A DNA stretch of 64,000 bases from Armillaria gallica (GCA_037576215.1 JBANDB010000015.1:1054001-1118000), one strand, 5' to 3'. Positions 22,641 to 35,335 are shown, counted from the stretch's first letter. Program-made: numbers and translations. The notes: generated by a model not told the origin, from the sequence alone.

Positions 22641-23720
22641 CACATAATCTCCACGTATTCATTGGGCGTTGAACGCAACGTTCGAACACCGGAGGCTTTT
22701 TATAGAGCCAGTACGACATCTTGATATCCTCTTCCAACGTCCGCTCTCGGGATCCACCAGAAGCCGCCTCATGTAACGCGTATCCGATCTCCAATCTTCA
22801 TTGCTAGCTCCAGGTTGTCTAATGTTGGCCTCTTCAAAGTTGATGATGACAGGAGGCCAGTTCCCTTGCCGCACAATGACCTGCCGTTGTGCAGCAAGCA
22901 GTACTCAGCCTCGATGTCACGGAGCCCTGCCATCACGGACCTGGATATCCTCTCGGTCTCTTGTTCTGAGATGTGGTTGGAGTTCCTCCATGCTAACGCC
23001 AGGGATATACTCGAGAGCGAATCCTTGCGCGACGTCCGGGATGGAATGAAGAGGAGGGGGCTCCGCAGTAATGCAGAGACGAACGACGCTGAAAAGACGG
23101 GGAATATGCCGGCCTTGCAGACGCAAAAGCCGATACGTGTTGTAGGACCCCTCTTCCCAAACCACATCGAGACCTCTCAAATTCAATCGTCCGAAAGCTC
23201 CGTGTCAGGTCGGTTATCAAAATCGCTTATGACCTCGAATTAGTAGGGAATGGCACCAGTTTGGATATCACGGACGGCGCGTTGTAGGTGATCAGTGATG
23301 AAGACGTCCACGGTACCGTATGCAACTTGTCCTCATCGCAATGATAGCCGAGCCTGCGCTTGCGGATAACCTTTTCGCGGTCAAGGTGTCGCTGAACTAG
23401 TAAGACCATGGCAGATGTGAAAGGTTCGTAGCGTTTGACCACCGTGACTGCGAGAGGTTTGAAAGTATCGGAGTCTTGCGCTTGGAATTGGAAGTGAAGG
23501 ATTGATCCGGGGAGATACACCGCTGGAATATCACAATTCAACAGGAATGCAAAGAAAATCAGCCGATTAGCGTACCTAAATCCAGCGTCGCCCACGGTTC
23601 ACTCGAGTATAAAGTCTGGCATGTCGTGCTAGACAATGAAGCATGCCTAGTCAGACGGGTACATCAATGGTCGTCGTCGTGGTGCAAGAACCGTGCTACC
23701 GCCGTGTGTAGGGGATCCTA
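22641..23720 (-). pseudogene. Protein-kinase-like gene, copy 2, heavily broken
   Basis: The order of segments matches copy 1: ARFLHHDDD.., LTRHASLSSTTCQTLYSSEP, then VTVVKRYEPFTSAMVLLVQRHLDREKVI, RDIQTGAIP, FEVISDFDNRPD, HIPRLFSVVRL, EYIPGVSMEEL, LLHN, INFEEANIRQPGASNED and MRRLLVDPESGRWKR. Stops replace expected Trp codons (PYxFEV as TAA; DDxIxEV as TGA and TGA). The frame shifts around the catalytic loop, which has lost Asp and Asn. It is non-functional as a kinase. The 3' end runs into the HSP70 tail at 22411-22640. Confidence 0.65.
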
Positions 23721-24324
23721 CAGTCTCCTTTGCGCTACAATGGACACCATGCTTAACGGAATTCGGAGTCGTCGGGTAAAGACGGGAGTGCGCAACGACC
23801 ATTGTCTCGTCTGTTTGCAGTCTCGCCTTTACCTTCCTCGTTACTTTTGGTGCAGTCGAACAGGCACGTTGACCGCACGGTATTCAACCAGCTCTGTGGT
23901 TAAGAAACATGTGTGAGCATTCGTCTACAATAAGACAATGATACCGTATCTCACATCGTCAACGTCTCTATTGAAACACCCTTACAACAGAGTCAAAAAT
24001 GGCTTGCTGATTCAGGAAATATCAATGATGAACTGGGGCCTATTACGAGAAAGGTAACGATGGTGTCTGTGGTGTCGCCGAGAGGTCACGGTGTTGGCGT
24101 TGGTGTTCACTAGCTGTTCAAGTCGTGCCCGGGCCATTCGGCGGTCTATCTTCATGTCGTTTGTGCTTGTACGTTGTCCTCATAAATTGTAGAAGGTATG
24201 GCTTGAGGGACGTTAGATGGCCAGAGAAAGACCCAAGTTCGCGTCGTTAGACAAAGCCTTCCCGGGCCAGTATTCCATTGCTTGCCGAGCCGCGGCTGAC
24301 CACGTGTAGCGAGCAGTCTCAATC

Positions 24325-24485
24325 CACCCTCTTGGCTCCCTGAACACTGATCCCATCCGCGCCCAATCCCAGCCATCTTCGTTCAGCACGGACAATCAGA
24401 TTGTCACAGACCCTGCCTATCGTGATGGCTGCGAGATCCCTGAAAGACAGGACCTATGCCTCAAACCAGTCCTAGCAGCCGTCCT
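24325..24485 (+). pseudogene. Fragment of a 2OG/Fe(II) oxygenase gene
   Basis: Plus-strand words IRAQSQPSS.., QIVTDPAYRDGCEIPE match IRAQSQPSSFGKGDQTVTDPAYRDGREI in the intact gene at 4690. The part with the iron ligands is absent. The tail LKPVLAA.. is shared with the fragment at 28120, not with the intact gene, so both fragments come from another family member. It abuts the dispersed repeat at 24585. Confidence 0.7.
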
Positions 24486-24584
24486 CCGCCAAAACACCCT
24501 TGTCCCGCATCCTTCGCGACTGCTCGACCTCCCATCCGACGTCCGCAAACCACTTCCGTCGACAAGCTAGCATGCATCCGAGTC

Positions 24585-25815
24585 GCGAAATTCACTTCTG
24601 CGACCATCCCTTCATCTAACCGACACCTGCCAAGATGTCCCTCCCTCCGCCCAAACGTGAGAGCACTCCCGACCATGCAACCGTCCCCCCTCCTTGCATG
24701 CTATTAATAGAAACACCCTCCCTCCTTCCCGTCTACCCCTCCCTCCGCATGCATGCCCGTCCATGCTAATAATAGATTAGGTCCCTCCCTCCACATCCAC
24801 GCCTGCACTCCGTCCACTCCCTCCTCCGCAGATGATCCCGTCTCCGCACCGACCCTCAACGCGTCCTCCGCTACTCGTGCACGTCTGCCATCCACGTGTT
24901 AGCTAATTCAAAGGTTATGTCGAGTGCACGTACCATTCCGTTCCGTTTGCTGTACCCCTTCAAGTCTTGGTATCATTGCTCCCGCTTCACACTCTCGCCG
25001 TGTTGAGAATATATAAACTTTTTATTTCACTACCTGCGCGAGTCCCGATTAGCAAAAAGTAAGCAAAAAGATGAGAAAACTCTCACCCTGGTACATGTAT
25101 CTCGCACTATCTGTAGTCTTGGGGGCGCCGTTAGTATCAAATAGAGGTGTCATCAAAGATGCCATACCTTATTAACCCTAAAATCCCTCCGCGCATCCAA
25201 CGAAACCCTACAAAGTCACGAGTCAGCCGTGCAAAAACCCTACAAGGTCAATATACGTACCCTGGTGGTGCCCCCACCCGTCGATCCTGCTCGCCAGCCG
25301 TTTCAGTGAATAAATAGTCGATGCCAGGCGATCCTAACCCCCAACGGGCGCCTCGAACTCGGTGACCTGCCCGATAGGAAGGTGCCGTCAGCGAGAGCCA
25401 AGTCGTAGGGAGGATCACATACCCTTTGCTCGTCGTCTGCTCGTTCCAGTGAGGATGGAATGACCCAATCCGCCGTTATCCTGCCCGTACCTTCAGCCGC
25501 AAAGCTGATCATGTCGTTCATGTCGTGTCAGTAGGGAAAGGATCCATGAAACAGCCATGCGTGCGTACCTTATACCTTCCTGACATCGTCATTTCCCAAA
25601 GCAGCCTCACTGAATCTAACCGTTAGCTTCTAGTCACGGATTGAGGGTCAAGGCCTCACCGACAGAATCAAACCCGTTGTGCCAGTATCACGCTGTATCC
25701 ATCCTCGACCTCCGTTATCGACCTCTCCCTCCCTCTAGAAATGCGGCAACAAAACGTGGATTGATTGGACGAGAGGGCACACTGTTGGATGTGCGGAGCA
25801 ACTTGTCCGGCTCGC
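24585..25815. repeat. Dispersed repeat, copy A (about 1.2 kb)
   Basis: Long stretches match 37105-38060 in the same orientation: GCGAAATTCACTTC.., CCAAGATGTCCCTCCCTCCG, CTCTCGCCGTGTT..ATATAAAC, CTTGGGGGCGCCGTTAGTAT, CCTCCGCGCATCCAACGAAA, and the block ending AAATGCGGC.ACAAAACGTGG. Copy A has insertions relative to copy B between 25450 and 25700. No transposase, LTR or clear terminal repeat was seen. It sits against an oxygenase fragment, as copy B sits against an F-box fragment. Confidence 0.75.
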
Positions 25816-27200
25816 CGTCACTGTGTTCGCCGTGCCGCAAAGGGGATCGAGAGAATTCTAGACAAGGTTAGCAAGGAGAAAATGGACAATAGTCAGCATA
25901 CTCACCTCCAGCCAGTTTCCAACTCCCCGTGAATTCAATGGGCTTTAAACTTTGAGTTACCCTGCAAGAAATTTCGTTAGCAAACGTTTACAATACCGAG
26001 ATACAAAAGGCTTGCCTCATTGATTTTTCCCACACAGAACAAGTCCAGCATTAGTGAGTCAGCGACTACGAGAAGACTGAGGGAAAAAATGAATAAGGGG
26101 GCGTCAAAGAAGAAATGAGCTCACTATTGAGCTTGATGGCCAACAACGTGGTGGTGAAGATACTCATAGATAATCAGATCCTGCCCAAACGAGCACGATT
26201 TACGTCACGGGACCACGACGCGCCGAAGACGCGAGTTGGGCTCCAGGTGAGAAACTCGTCATGCAAAACGAGCATGCCATACTCGCCATCCAGCATAACG
26301 AGCAGACAATATTTACATGGCTCGGCGCGCCACCGAGGTCGCCGTACTTTTGAATTTGGGAAGATGTTAAGGAATCCAGATTTATCATCCTTGGTAGTGC
26401 GTAGATTTCCCCCAGACTCAGGACTAAGCAACATACCTTTGACATCTCAGTCAGTATACAAACAAACACTGAGAGCTTACCAGGCTCGAACAAACTACGA
26501 GGTCGAATACGAGCCCGCCGACAAAGATTTGAGACAGAGTCGGCAGAGTGCAGATCGGCCCGAAGATGGAATTCGTTTGCGAACGTCTTTTGGGGGAGAC
26601 GTCATTTAAAATGAATTGATTTTGAAACATATTGTACACCTACAGATGTTCGCACAATCAACAGGAACAGCTGAGTGAAATGACCTACCTTCCAGATTGG
26701 CTTTGGGAGACGGTTTGACGTCCTCCTTCGATGCTATCCTTTCGTGAACCTAATTCCTCCCTTAATCTTGCAAGTATTCCTCCAGATCTTCGTCACATTG
26801 AATTTTGAGGGCGAGGACATTCGTGTATTCAGTTGATTCCATCAAATCTGTCAGTCGCATGCACTATCGGGCTCAAATCCATCTCGTAATTCTGAAGGAA
26901 ACATTTTGATAGGTGTCGTATTTTCGTGCGGTTCGAAAGAATGAGCCTAGCTGCTCTTACGAGCGCCAGTAGATTACTAGATAATGCCCGATGAGTATAA
27001 AGGTGTGTTCATTCGGCAGCCTTTCTTACCATTTCCATTTCCTTCTCACTTCCTCCCCTCCCAAAATAACCAATCCCATCGTGTGCAGAGCGGGGGGTAT
27101 CGAGTGTCTTGTTGAAATAGGCGTTCATGTCCAAAACAGCCAAGTCCGGCTTCCAGTTCAAGTTGCCAGCGGCAACTCTGCTCTGCTCTCGCCATGATGC
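25816..27200. other. No gene recognised; possible decayed minus-strand gene
   Basis: Several frames of 60-160 codons overlap on both strands (for example 26115-26609 plus). The minus strand has splice-like signals and short coding-like words (LREELGSRKDSIEGG near 26700-26790) that do not join into one frame. I see no domain. Confidence 0.35.
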
Positions 27201-28032
27201 CGCTATATCCTTCACCTCTCCTTTCGTCCCTCAACGCTCATTCTCGACCCTTCAAGACGATTCCAGTGTACTCTCAAGAGATTTGAACATTCTGTGAGTC
27301 CAAATCAACGTTGATTTCGATGATATTTACCTTTCTTTCCAGCCTACTTTTCCAAACACGCAGGAGCTCAAGATCAAGACCGGGGTTCCAGAAAATTTTT
27401 CCCTGCGGCGAGCGAAATCACACTGAAGGGGAGGAGCTCGATGTCAGTGCGGGCGTCCCCCGCAGATCCAATGTAAGTTTGTGTGCATGCGACATGATAC
27501 ATCTCACACAAGCCCTTGTCCATCAGCGCGGCTCCGCCGCTGCCTTCTTTTAACGCTGATTCTCCCAACGATCGTCCTACCTCCGCGAACGAAGACGACG
27601 ACTCCGTTCAATTGGAGGCCCCGATTTTGCGCCAAGACGATGTATCGACTCCCGCCGAGCAGGGTCGTGGACGCATAGAATGCTCGTTGGACGGCGATGG
27701 AGGATGGGCGAAGACCGAGAAGCATGCAGTGAGTACGTCTATTCACTCCTTGCATGTATTGTGGGGCCATAGCCCGAATCCCTCCAAATGCCGCGACATC
27801 TGACTATCCTCACAGAACTATGACTTCTTTACACGCCGTCGCGTTGAAGGACCCAATTTTGCTCAAAGACGACGTCTCGCCGTCCGGCGAACAGGATTTC
27901 TTGACACGTAGGGAGCATGCGACGACGGCGGGCAGAGGGGTATGGGGCTGTAGGTCCCTTCACACCTTGTGCGCATTCAGGGGTACTCAATCCCCGCAAA
28001 GATTGACTCCCTCCATCCGCCTCATCGATTAA
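27201..28032 (+). other. Possible spliced unknown gene with an internal duplication
   Basis: Plus-strand donors and acceptors (GTGAGT near 27296 to TTCCAG near 27340; GTAAGT near 27474 to CAAG near 27512) suggest a spliced transcript. A 96-codon frame at 27516-27803 holds LEAPILRQDDVSTPAEQ, and the frame at 27754-28032 holds LKDPILLKDDVSPSGEQ, an imperfect repeat of the same module 240 bp apart. No family recognised; likely a relic. Confidence 0.3.
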
Positions 28033-28119
28033 CACGTGAAAGTACACCCATGAGGGTCCCGCACTTGGAAGAATGAGTGTTTTGTGAATAAGGCGATGAG
28101 GCCCGTCTTCGACATTCAG

Positions 28120-28405
28120 TAAGGACAACCAGATGATCACAAACCCTCCCTACCGCGACGGCCGCGAGATCCCTGAAAGACATTACCTGTACCTCAAACC
28201 AGTCCTAGCGGCGTCGATGTCCGGCTTCACAGGCTCGCGAGGGCAGACACTTTGACTGGCACCGCAACTCGATCCCACGGGAAGAAACAGCATCCTAGTC
28301 ACGCGCAACACATCCTGGTCCGGCAGCGTATTTTATCTCCGCTACGAAGGTAACGAGATGGCCGTGGACATGCATCCCAAAATCACCGGCGCCAAATACA
28401 ATGAT
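28120..28405 (+). pseudogene. Second fragment of a 2OG/Fe(II) oxygenase gene
   Basis: DNA matches 4690-6078 in pieces: PPYRDGREIPE, then a deletion, then DNA equivalent to GGHFDWHRNS, NTSWSGSVFYLRYEGNEMAV and DMHPKITGA. Frames shift between pieces and the HxD iron site is out of frame. The distal His region is missing. It shares ERxxLxLKPVLAA with the fragment at 24325. Confidence 0.75.
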
Positions 28406-29999
28406 GCGTACGTGCGTTGGTTTTGGTGGCTTTTTTATATGTCTGAAATTGTGGATACAGGTGTAGCGTGAATTGGACTACAACCTTTTATTGCCTTCAC
28501 TGTCGTCCTTTTCCAAATAGGAATGATGCTCGCGTTTCTACAGCCAAGTAACCTGCGCTGTGTAGCGAGCAAAGACTTGAGTTCTATGTTCCTTATACAA
28601 ATGCTCTGGCTCTGGTTTCCGACGAAATGGCAATGACGGGTCGGTGGTATAAATACTGCATGCTCGACTTCAGGACTGCGGGTATGTATGCAGTCATTTC
28701 GCGTATAGTTGAGATTTCTGATGTGGTTTTCGCCCCATTAGTATCCGGTCCAGGCGTAGTAAGCTGACAAGGAGGCCTTTCTGCGAATTCCACCTCAACA
28801 ATCTTCGCGTCGGTACCCAAGGTTCTCTGAGAATGCCTTCAACCTTGAACCACAGTCAAAACGCTGGTCATGCATACCAGCAAGATGTTGAGAGAACGTT
28901 GGATAATGGTTGATGTAACACTGTCCAGAAACTTAGGCGGTGTCGCTCTCTTTCTTTGGGTTTACCGACGAAAACATGTTTGTCTTGTTTTTGGTTGAGG
29001 CGATAGAGGTCTAGTGGGCGAATGTGGTGGCTCTCGAGTAGCAGCTCCGACTATCGCCAGATATATTCCCGCGGTAACAGTTGGCGTGCTACGGCGCCCT
29101 CAGTCTCCGGCATCGGGCATCTCGAACGTTGCGCGTGGAGATCAGGAGATGTCGGCCAAGGGAGACAATTGATCTGCGGTTGGGCTGCCTTGCCAGTCCT
29201 GCGATCGATATATGCGCACAGACACCAGCGTAGCGTGCCCTGGTCCACAGGCGATCATACCGTGCCGTGTATCCATCATGGGTGAGCAGTCGATGTCAAA
29301 TATACATGTATGAGGGTGATTGAATCAGCTGATTGAAACAACAGTAGCTGTGACATCTCCTGATCAGATGGTCGAAAGAGGTAGCGTCTGCGCGGTTCTT
29401 CTGGTTTGCTGTTGTTGGAACGTACGAAGTGGCCTCGCAGAGAGATGTAGGAAGGTAATAGTGCACTTGAAGAACGGCAGTTCTTGTCGGCGTTGATTTT
29501 GGTGCCGTTCAATTTGGAATAGCCGTTTGCCTGCGACATCGTTATTCAACGTTGCTGGGCTTCTTTGCGACTGCTGGCATGGGTCGGGAGAATTGGCGAT
29601 AAAATTCAGGATATTACGACTGATGCTTGGGCGAAACAGAAAGTTAAGCGATGGAGATACGACGACAAAGGAGTGTCCATGGCCGCACAGACTGTTTTTG
29701 GAGATAGCAGAGCAAAGGGAAAAAGGCGGCGCGATCGTGGATCTTGCGATTTGGAGGATTCGATGATCGTCTACGAATAGACGAATAGCGACTGAATAAA
29801 GGGTCTTTGTTGGGGGTGCTATGCCACTGGGAGCGCGATTGAGTCCGCCATGGATTCGTCCCGGATATTTTTCAAGGTGGGATCCACGCGGCTTTCTCTC
29901 TCGTTTGTTTCTCAGCTTTGTTGGTCTCTAGCTCGTCAAATCAGTGCACGTCTCAACGCTAAAGCTGAAGGCTTCGAGCGTTTCTCAGGAGGGTGGAGC
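28406..29999. other. No gene recognised
   Basis: Short overlapping frames only (for example 29022-29285 and 29565-29780, plus strand). No domain, repeat copy or RNA gene identified. Confidence 0.4.
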
Positions 30000-31293
30000 G
30001 TCGAGCCTTGTCTTGCCCTGTCTCCCAATGAACTTCTTCAAGAAACATCATGCTTTGTAAGTCGATTCATCTTTCCACCAGTATCCTATCTCATCAATCA
30101 CCTCCAGCTCTCCGAACGCAACCAGAAAGCAATCCGTTCTATATGTCATCGAGCGGACGTCGTATCATGCACTACCGTGCTCTCGGCTATATTACCCTTC
30201 CCTTCCACCACCTTAACCAAGACATCCTCAAATACCTAGCTAGCCATGGACCTGCAGGCTACGTCCACGAGCTGAGAGTTCGTATATGGGGCTCGCATTC
30301 CGAACAACACGCTCCGACCGACCAGTGGGGTGTAGCTGAGGGTGGTAATTTAGAAACCAAGCCTCATCCGTCCCGTTCCTGTCTCGAGACGAAGGCTAGC
30401 ACGGACGTGTTTCGCGCCCTACATAATGCAGCGTTCACGCTGTTGCCAGCTGATTTCTTCTCAAAATACCAAAAGATGCATAAGGACCCGAACTGTGATA
30501 TATGTGATACCATACTTATTCTTACGGATGCTCTTCTCCTCCTGCAATGTACTTGATTTAACTCAATGTCGCCTTTTGACGCTTGACATGTCGATGGCCA
30601 ACGCGTAATATTACCGCACCACAATTTACCTCGCTTCCTCCACCTAAAAGGGCGGTTTGATTCAATAGTGATATAGATCATAGCTCGCTGCTGTTTATCC
30701 ATACACCTCGGAGGCTCGACCGCCTGCCTCACCTTCGCCTTTTCAGTACAAGATTTGTAACGGATGTTCAGCTTCCCTTAGCACAGATACGCACACTCTA
30801 GCTTCAACAGTACGAAGTTCTGGGGGGGCCATCATGGAAACTACTTCCACCATCAGCTATTTCCCTCGTTTGGGGACGCTGGTGCCACGGTCCCCGGAAG
30901 GTCTATCAGATGTCCTCCCTCCCCGACCTACGCTGTCTTGAGATCATTGACGATGACAATAGAGAGGGACCTACCCCGGATGTCGATACTATATTCCCTT
31001 TCCTTGCCAGCTTGCCAGTCCTTACCGAGATCCGTTTCGACATCCTAGCCATCCACGACACGGACCTCCTGCGGATCCTTGACAAGACACCTGAGTTGAA
31101 GAGGCTGGCTATCGTAGAGTGTAAAAAGGATCCGAGATGTTTCACCATCATTGAGCGGCGTCTGAAGCAAACGTCCGTGTTCCTGATCAAGTTGGGGCAC
31201 GTATGGGCGGAGAACAACATCGAGGAAGGGAACACGTTGAATGTCCTTGGACTGCGAAGCCTCGACGTCTACAATCATTGGCGTGAGAGGTAG
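30000..31293 (+). pseudogene. F-box/LRR-type gene remnant
   Basis: Plus-strand frames at 30050-30556 (LGYITLPFHHLNQDILKYLASHGPAGYVHELRV..) and 30910-31293 (LPDLRCLEIIDDDNREGPTPDVDTIFPFLASLPVLTEIRF..LKRLAIVECKKDPR) resemble the middle and the leucine-rich end of Agaricomycete F-box proteins. The stretch between them has stops in all frames, although single words still align with a leucine-rich protein (NLPRFLHLKGRFDS near 30630). No F-box motif is seen. The 3' part is open for 127 codons and could be the last exon of a functional gene, but the whole is more likely degraded. Confidence 0.45.
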
Positions 31294-31479
31294 AGGAGGC
31301 CTTAAGGAGGGTGTGACATTGTCCGGAATTCAGAGCCCGCGAGAGCAGGAGATTTTCGGTGTACTTGTACTAGAATCTGCGAGACTTGACTCAATGCTAT
31401 GTGATCATGTAAACAGGTTGTTTCTTCGCTCGTCTTAGTACAACCACCATCATCCTCACGAGTCACCGTTCTTCGGGCT

Positions 31480-31900
31480 CCTCTTTGCCTTTCTTGTGCT
31501 CTTGGGTGTTCGTTGTTCCCGTTTCCGTGTTCGTTATTTCATGGGCCCGAGCTCCGTTGCTGATGCCGCACTGTTTCTCGAAATGGTGTGCAGCACTGTT
31601 GCACTTGTTCGGTGCCTGCGCTTTGTTGTTTCCATGGGCCCACGTTCTGCTGCTCTTGCTGCAGCATTTTTTCTTGGATGGCGGCGTGCTTGACTTGGTG
31701 TTTGCGTTTTGTTGGTTCCGTTCCATAGGCCCTCCCATTCCTGCTGCCGCGCTGTTCTTCGAAATTGTGTGCTGCAACATTGCGCGTGCTTGGTGCTTGC
31801 GTTTGGTTTCGGTCGTTCCCGCCCTGCCAGTTTTTCGGTCCTCTATGTTGCTTGTGGTCCGTGCGTATGACTGTATGTTTCACAGTGTCTCACCTTACAT
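31480..31900 (+). repeat. Imperfect tandem array of a ~100-bp GC-rich unit
   Basis: A unit of the form GTGCxTGCGTTT.TTG.TTCC.T.GGCCC..C.CTGCTGC.GC.CTGTT.CTCGAAATGGTGTGC recurs about four times with 75-85% similarity. It gives a spurious 169-codon hydrophobic frame at 31485-31994. Part of the unit recurs inverted at 18690-18965. Confidence 0.55.
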
Positions 31901-32565
31901 GACCACATCCACTTATGACGTGTTACTTCGGAATGCGTCGCTGGTTCTTTGTGTGTGTGTGTTTTTTTTTTCACTTGTCCCTATAACACTTTAAATCCGT
32001 GAGATGTCCTTGGATGGCAACTGAGGGTATCACAGCGGCATGGAGTGTTGTAGTCCGTGACACGTTTAGTGGCGGCACAGAATCCCGGCGTTCCTTTTTG
32101 GGACATTGTCCGGTTATCTATCTATCTATCTTTGCCGTTGAACGAGCATACACTGCCATACAGCCCATGTTTTGGTTACGATCGCCCCTGCTGTCTTCAA
32201 CTTTGTGCGCAAATGGTTCTTACACTCTGTTATAAACATGATAGGGATTATAGTAATAACAAGACTTCGTAATACATAACTTCGTTAACTGATTAATGGT
32301 ACTGTTGGTATTTTTCTAATGGTCCGGCAGATTTGCTTGCATTCTACAGCTCGTACCACCTCGATTCTCTCAGCGCATATGAGAATATGCATTTGGTGCT
32401 GGTGTTGGTGTTGTTACATCTTCTTGTGATGGACCCTGAACAGTATACAGGAATTTTGGGTGTGCTGCAATCTATGCTCAATGAGCCTAGGAAGATGACC
32501 ATTTTGTGAAACTCCATACCGGTGAACACTCCAATGTGTTGGGCTCCTCGTTGCTATAGTGAATG
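31901..32565. other. Intergenic with short (TATC) run
   Basis: Contains TATCTATCTATCTATC at about 32116-32131. From about 32440 it aligns with 13600-13777, the 3' flank of the other DUF6535 copy. No gene seen. Confidence 0.5.
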
Positions 32566-35335
32566 CTACGTTAGAGTGGAAACATGAATCAGCAATAAAC
32601 AATGGGCACACCTAGATGAACCAGGAGAATTTGAAACATCATGCAGGCAAAGCGGCTGGTCTACATCTGCATGTGCCTCATCATCGCCTTGTGGCAGAGA
32701 CTCCTTGACACCACCATAGTCTAGTATATTCTGCAGCTCCCCAACCACTACAACGGCCTGGCCACGTTTGGGAATGGCCCTTTGGTGGAATTGTTTTCCG
32801 TTTGCCCACTGTACTAACTGCGAAAGACACTCAGGCCACACATGACACATGTCGGGACGTCGTGCCCACTCATAGAGGATGCTCTCATTATGGGACATAA
32901 TGAGAAGCCGCATAATCTCGACAAGTGAGTCCATCCGAAAGAGCACCTGAAACTGTTCGTCTGACACCTGTTCGTTTCGATGATGTAACAAGGCGAGAGG
33001 GTAAACCTCGGAGAAAGCGAGTATTTTACTGGCCGTGACAGTGGGGGGCCTCGGTCTAGTGGGGTGGAGGCTGTCCTCGTCGCGCGCACGCGGATACATG
33101 TCCAAACAGCATGATAACAGGTGTTCCAGAATGGGAGCTAGTGAACGTAGGTAGCATTGATAAACAACGGAATAGAATCGCATATTTCCGTAATGGAACC
33201 GCCGCAAGATCACATCACTAATCAAAGGTCGGTTCTCATCAAAAATTATGAATATCCTGCGCGCAAGTGGCTCAAGATCTCCAACGACAGCAAAAGCGTC
33301 AGAGCAGATCAGGGTGTATAACGTATCCAGAACTGTGATGACGTCCTCCCGGTCAAAAGTAGAGATTCGAAGGCCCTGTATGTGTTTGATGACAGTGAGG
33401 GAAGTCTCAATGACCCGCTTTCGATCTGAGGTATGTGACAAGTCGCAAAATAGCTGCTGTATCCGGAGGATAAATGCAAGAATGGTATCGAGTTGGACAG
33501 AGTAGACAGTGGCAGGGATTTGAGTGCGATCATGGCCCCAGCTCGTCAATAATTTGTGAAGAATGTGCCCCCTCATCCCGTTTGTAGGCTTCTCAATTGT
33601 GGTGGTGACATACTCAGTAGTCAATGGATTTGCAAGGACTGTCATGAGCTCAAGCTCAAGCTCTAATTCCGGAGCATCAGTGCGGGCAGGTGGGGAGGAG
33701 ATGGTGGCATCAATTAGTATCTTCCATACCACTGAGTGCAAGGTGAGGGAAGAGCGTTGCGGGCCTCGGAAGATTGCGAGAAAAGCAGCTGATGCTTTCT
33801 CGGTACTTGTGGGGTACAGTAACATTTTTAGCTGCTCATTGAAACACCCATCTATCGAATGACCACAAAGGAGCGACCATGCTCTACAATAGAGCTTCAA
33901 TTCGTCCAATTCACTGTTGGCGCCAGGAGATAGCGCAAGTGATTCTACGTGCTCTATCTGCTGGTGCAGAGATAGCACGAATGCGGATACATATTCATCT
34001 GGAAGATATCTCGTACTACTGGAAGTCATTCCAGATATAGCTTGAAGCACACTTTGGTGCACCGACGCGTTAGATGTAGAGGAGTGCAGCCATAGTAGCG
34101 ATTGCACATCCACTTTCTCGGCACATTCATGAATGTGCGTGTGCTCGATTTCCTTCAGAGTGGAAAATCTTGGGCGGTTTTGGATAAAATCCTCACGCCA
34201 TTCCTGGTACCTCTCCAAGCTAATACAGCCATTGCGCCACCCAAACACATGGGTATACGGATAGTGTTGCATGAGGATGATGCGCGGAGTAAGATAGTCA
34301 TTGAAGAATTGATACAGACGATGGACGTAAAGTGTTAATGGAACCTTGTATGGACAGTAGGGGTGGATGAGGGGGAGGATGAGGGCAATAACGTAGGCCA
34401 TGTATGTCACTGCACAGATAATAAATACTAGCCAGGCCACCTTCATGCCCAAAGAGAAGAGGAAGATAGCAAGGCCAGCGAAAAAGAGTGCCAACGAAAC
34501 ATGAAGGAGGACCGGAAGCAAGCCGATGATCATTGGCACCTGCCACGTCTGTAGTCCAGCGTACCGCATTTGTCGTATTCTTGCACGATCACGCGCAGAG
34601 CTGTCAGAGACGATGGCGACGTATTGGTAAAGCCATTGTTTGACCAAAACGGCGACTAGGGCAGTGATGAGACTGAGAGTCAGACTCACGAACCACAAAC
34701 TGTTTATCCACTCGTCGGAACGGCTGGGAGAGAAGAATGCAGTAGGGGAGGAAGGAATAGAGATTTCGGAGCCGTTCGACGCGGTAGCCTTGAGGATTTC
34801 GAAGAGAAGGAGCATGGATGCCTCGTCGTAATCTGGCTGCATATTTTGCGACGTTTGTACTACAAATGTTGTAAGAACTGCAGAGAAAAGACCAGCCTAT
34901 GTTATTATCATTAGACTTGAGCCCGACTTTGAAAGGTAACCCGAAACGCACAAAAACGAGTAGGACATCAATGGTATCCCGCCACTCTGCCAACATATTG
35001 GCGTCGAAATCGGCCGCTTCTTCGTTGTAGATGGGCCATATTCGTGCCTTGTCCGACATCTCTTGGCCATAAGGATCGGGAGGGTAGTGCGCCTTATAGT
35101 CGCGTGGAGCAGCACCTGATACCATTTAAAATTAAATACCATCGTAGCAGAACAGTCGGAGCAAATTGAACATACCGACTCCCCACGAATGCAGCTGATT
35201 CTTGCTCAGTCCAAAAAACGTCCCGCTTGGAGGGTTTGTCTGAGCTCCAAGGTCGGGTGCGGGAACACGACTACCGGTTGCAGCTGAAGGTTGGTTTGGT
35301 GGTGATTCTGCGCCATTCCCATCAGTGTCAGCCAT
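32566..35335 (-). CDS. DUF6535 domain membrane protein, copy 2 (intact)
   Basis: Three exons on the minus strand: 35176-35335, 34952-35115 and 32566-34896; introns are 60 and 55 nt (GTATGT..CAG, GTGCGT..TAG). The product is about 884 aa. Residues about 55-240 are the DUF6535 region: ARIWPIYNEEAADFDANML, TIDVLLVFAGLFSAVLTTF, VQTSQNMQPDYDEASM, then hydrophobic stretches WFVSLTLSLITALVAVLVKQW, MIIGLLPVLLHVSLALFFAG and MKVAWLVFIICAVTYMAYVIA. The remaining 600 residues are soluble, Leu-rich and helical, without a known domain. The protein is probably anchored in an internal or plasma membrane with a large soluble tail. Copy 1 at 13778-16363 shares exon structure, splice sites and 3' flank, so this is a segmental duplication. 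Function of the family is not established. Confidence 0.85.

Noticed and set aside
31485..31994. 169-codon hydrophobic frame as a membrane protein
   Set aside because: It is created by the imperfect ~100-bp repeat, and the repeat is also read in other frames.
32116..32131. TATC microsatellite
   Set aside because: Four repeat units only; ordinary short run.
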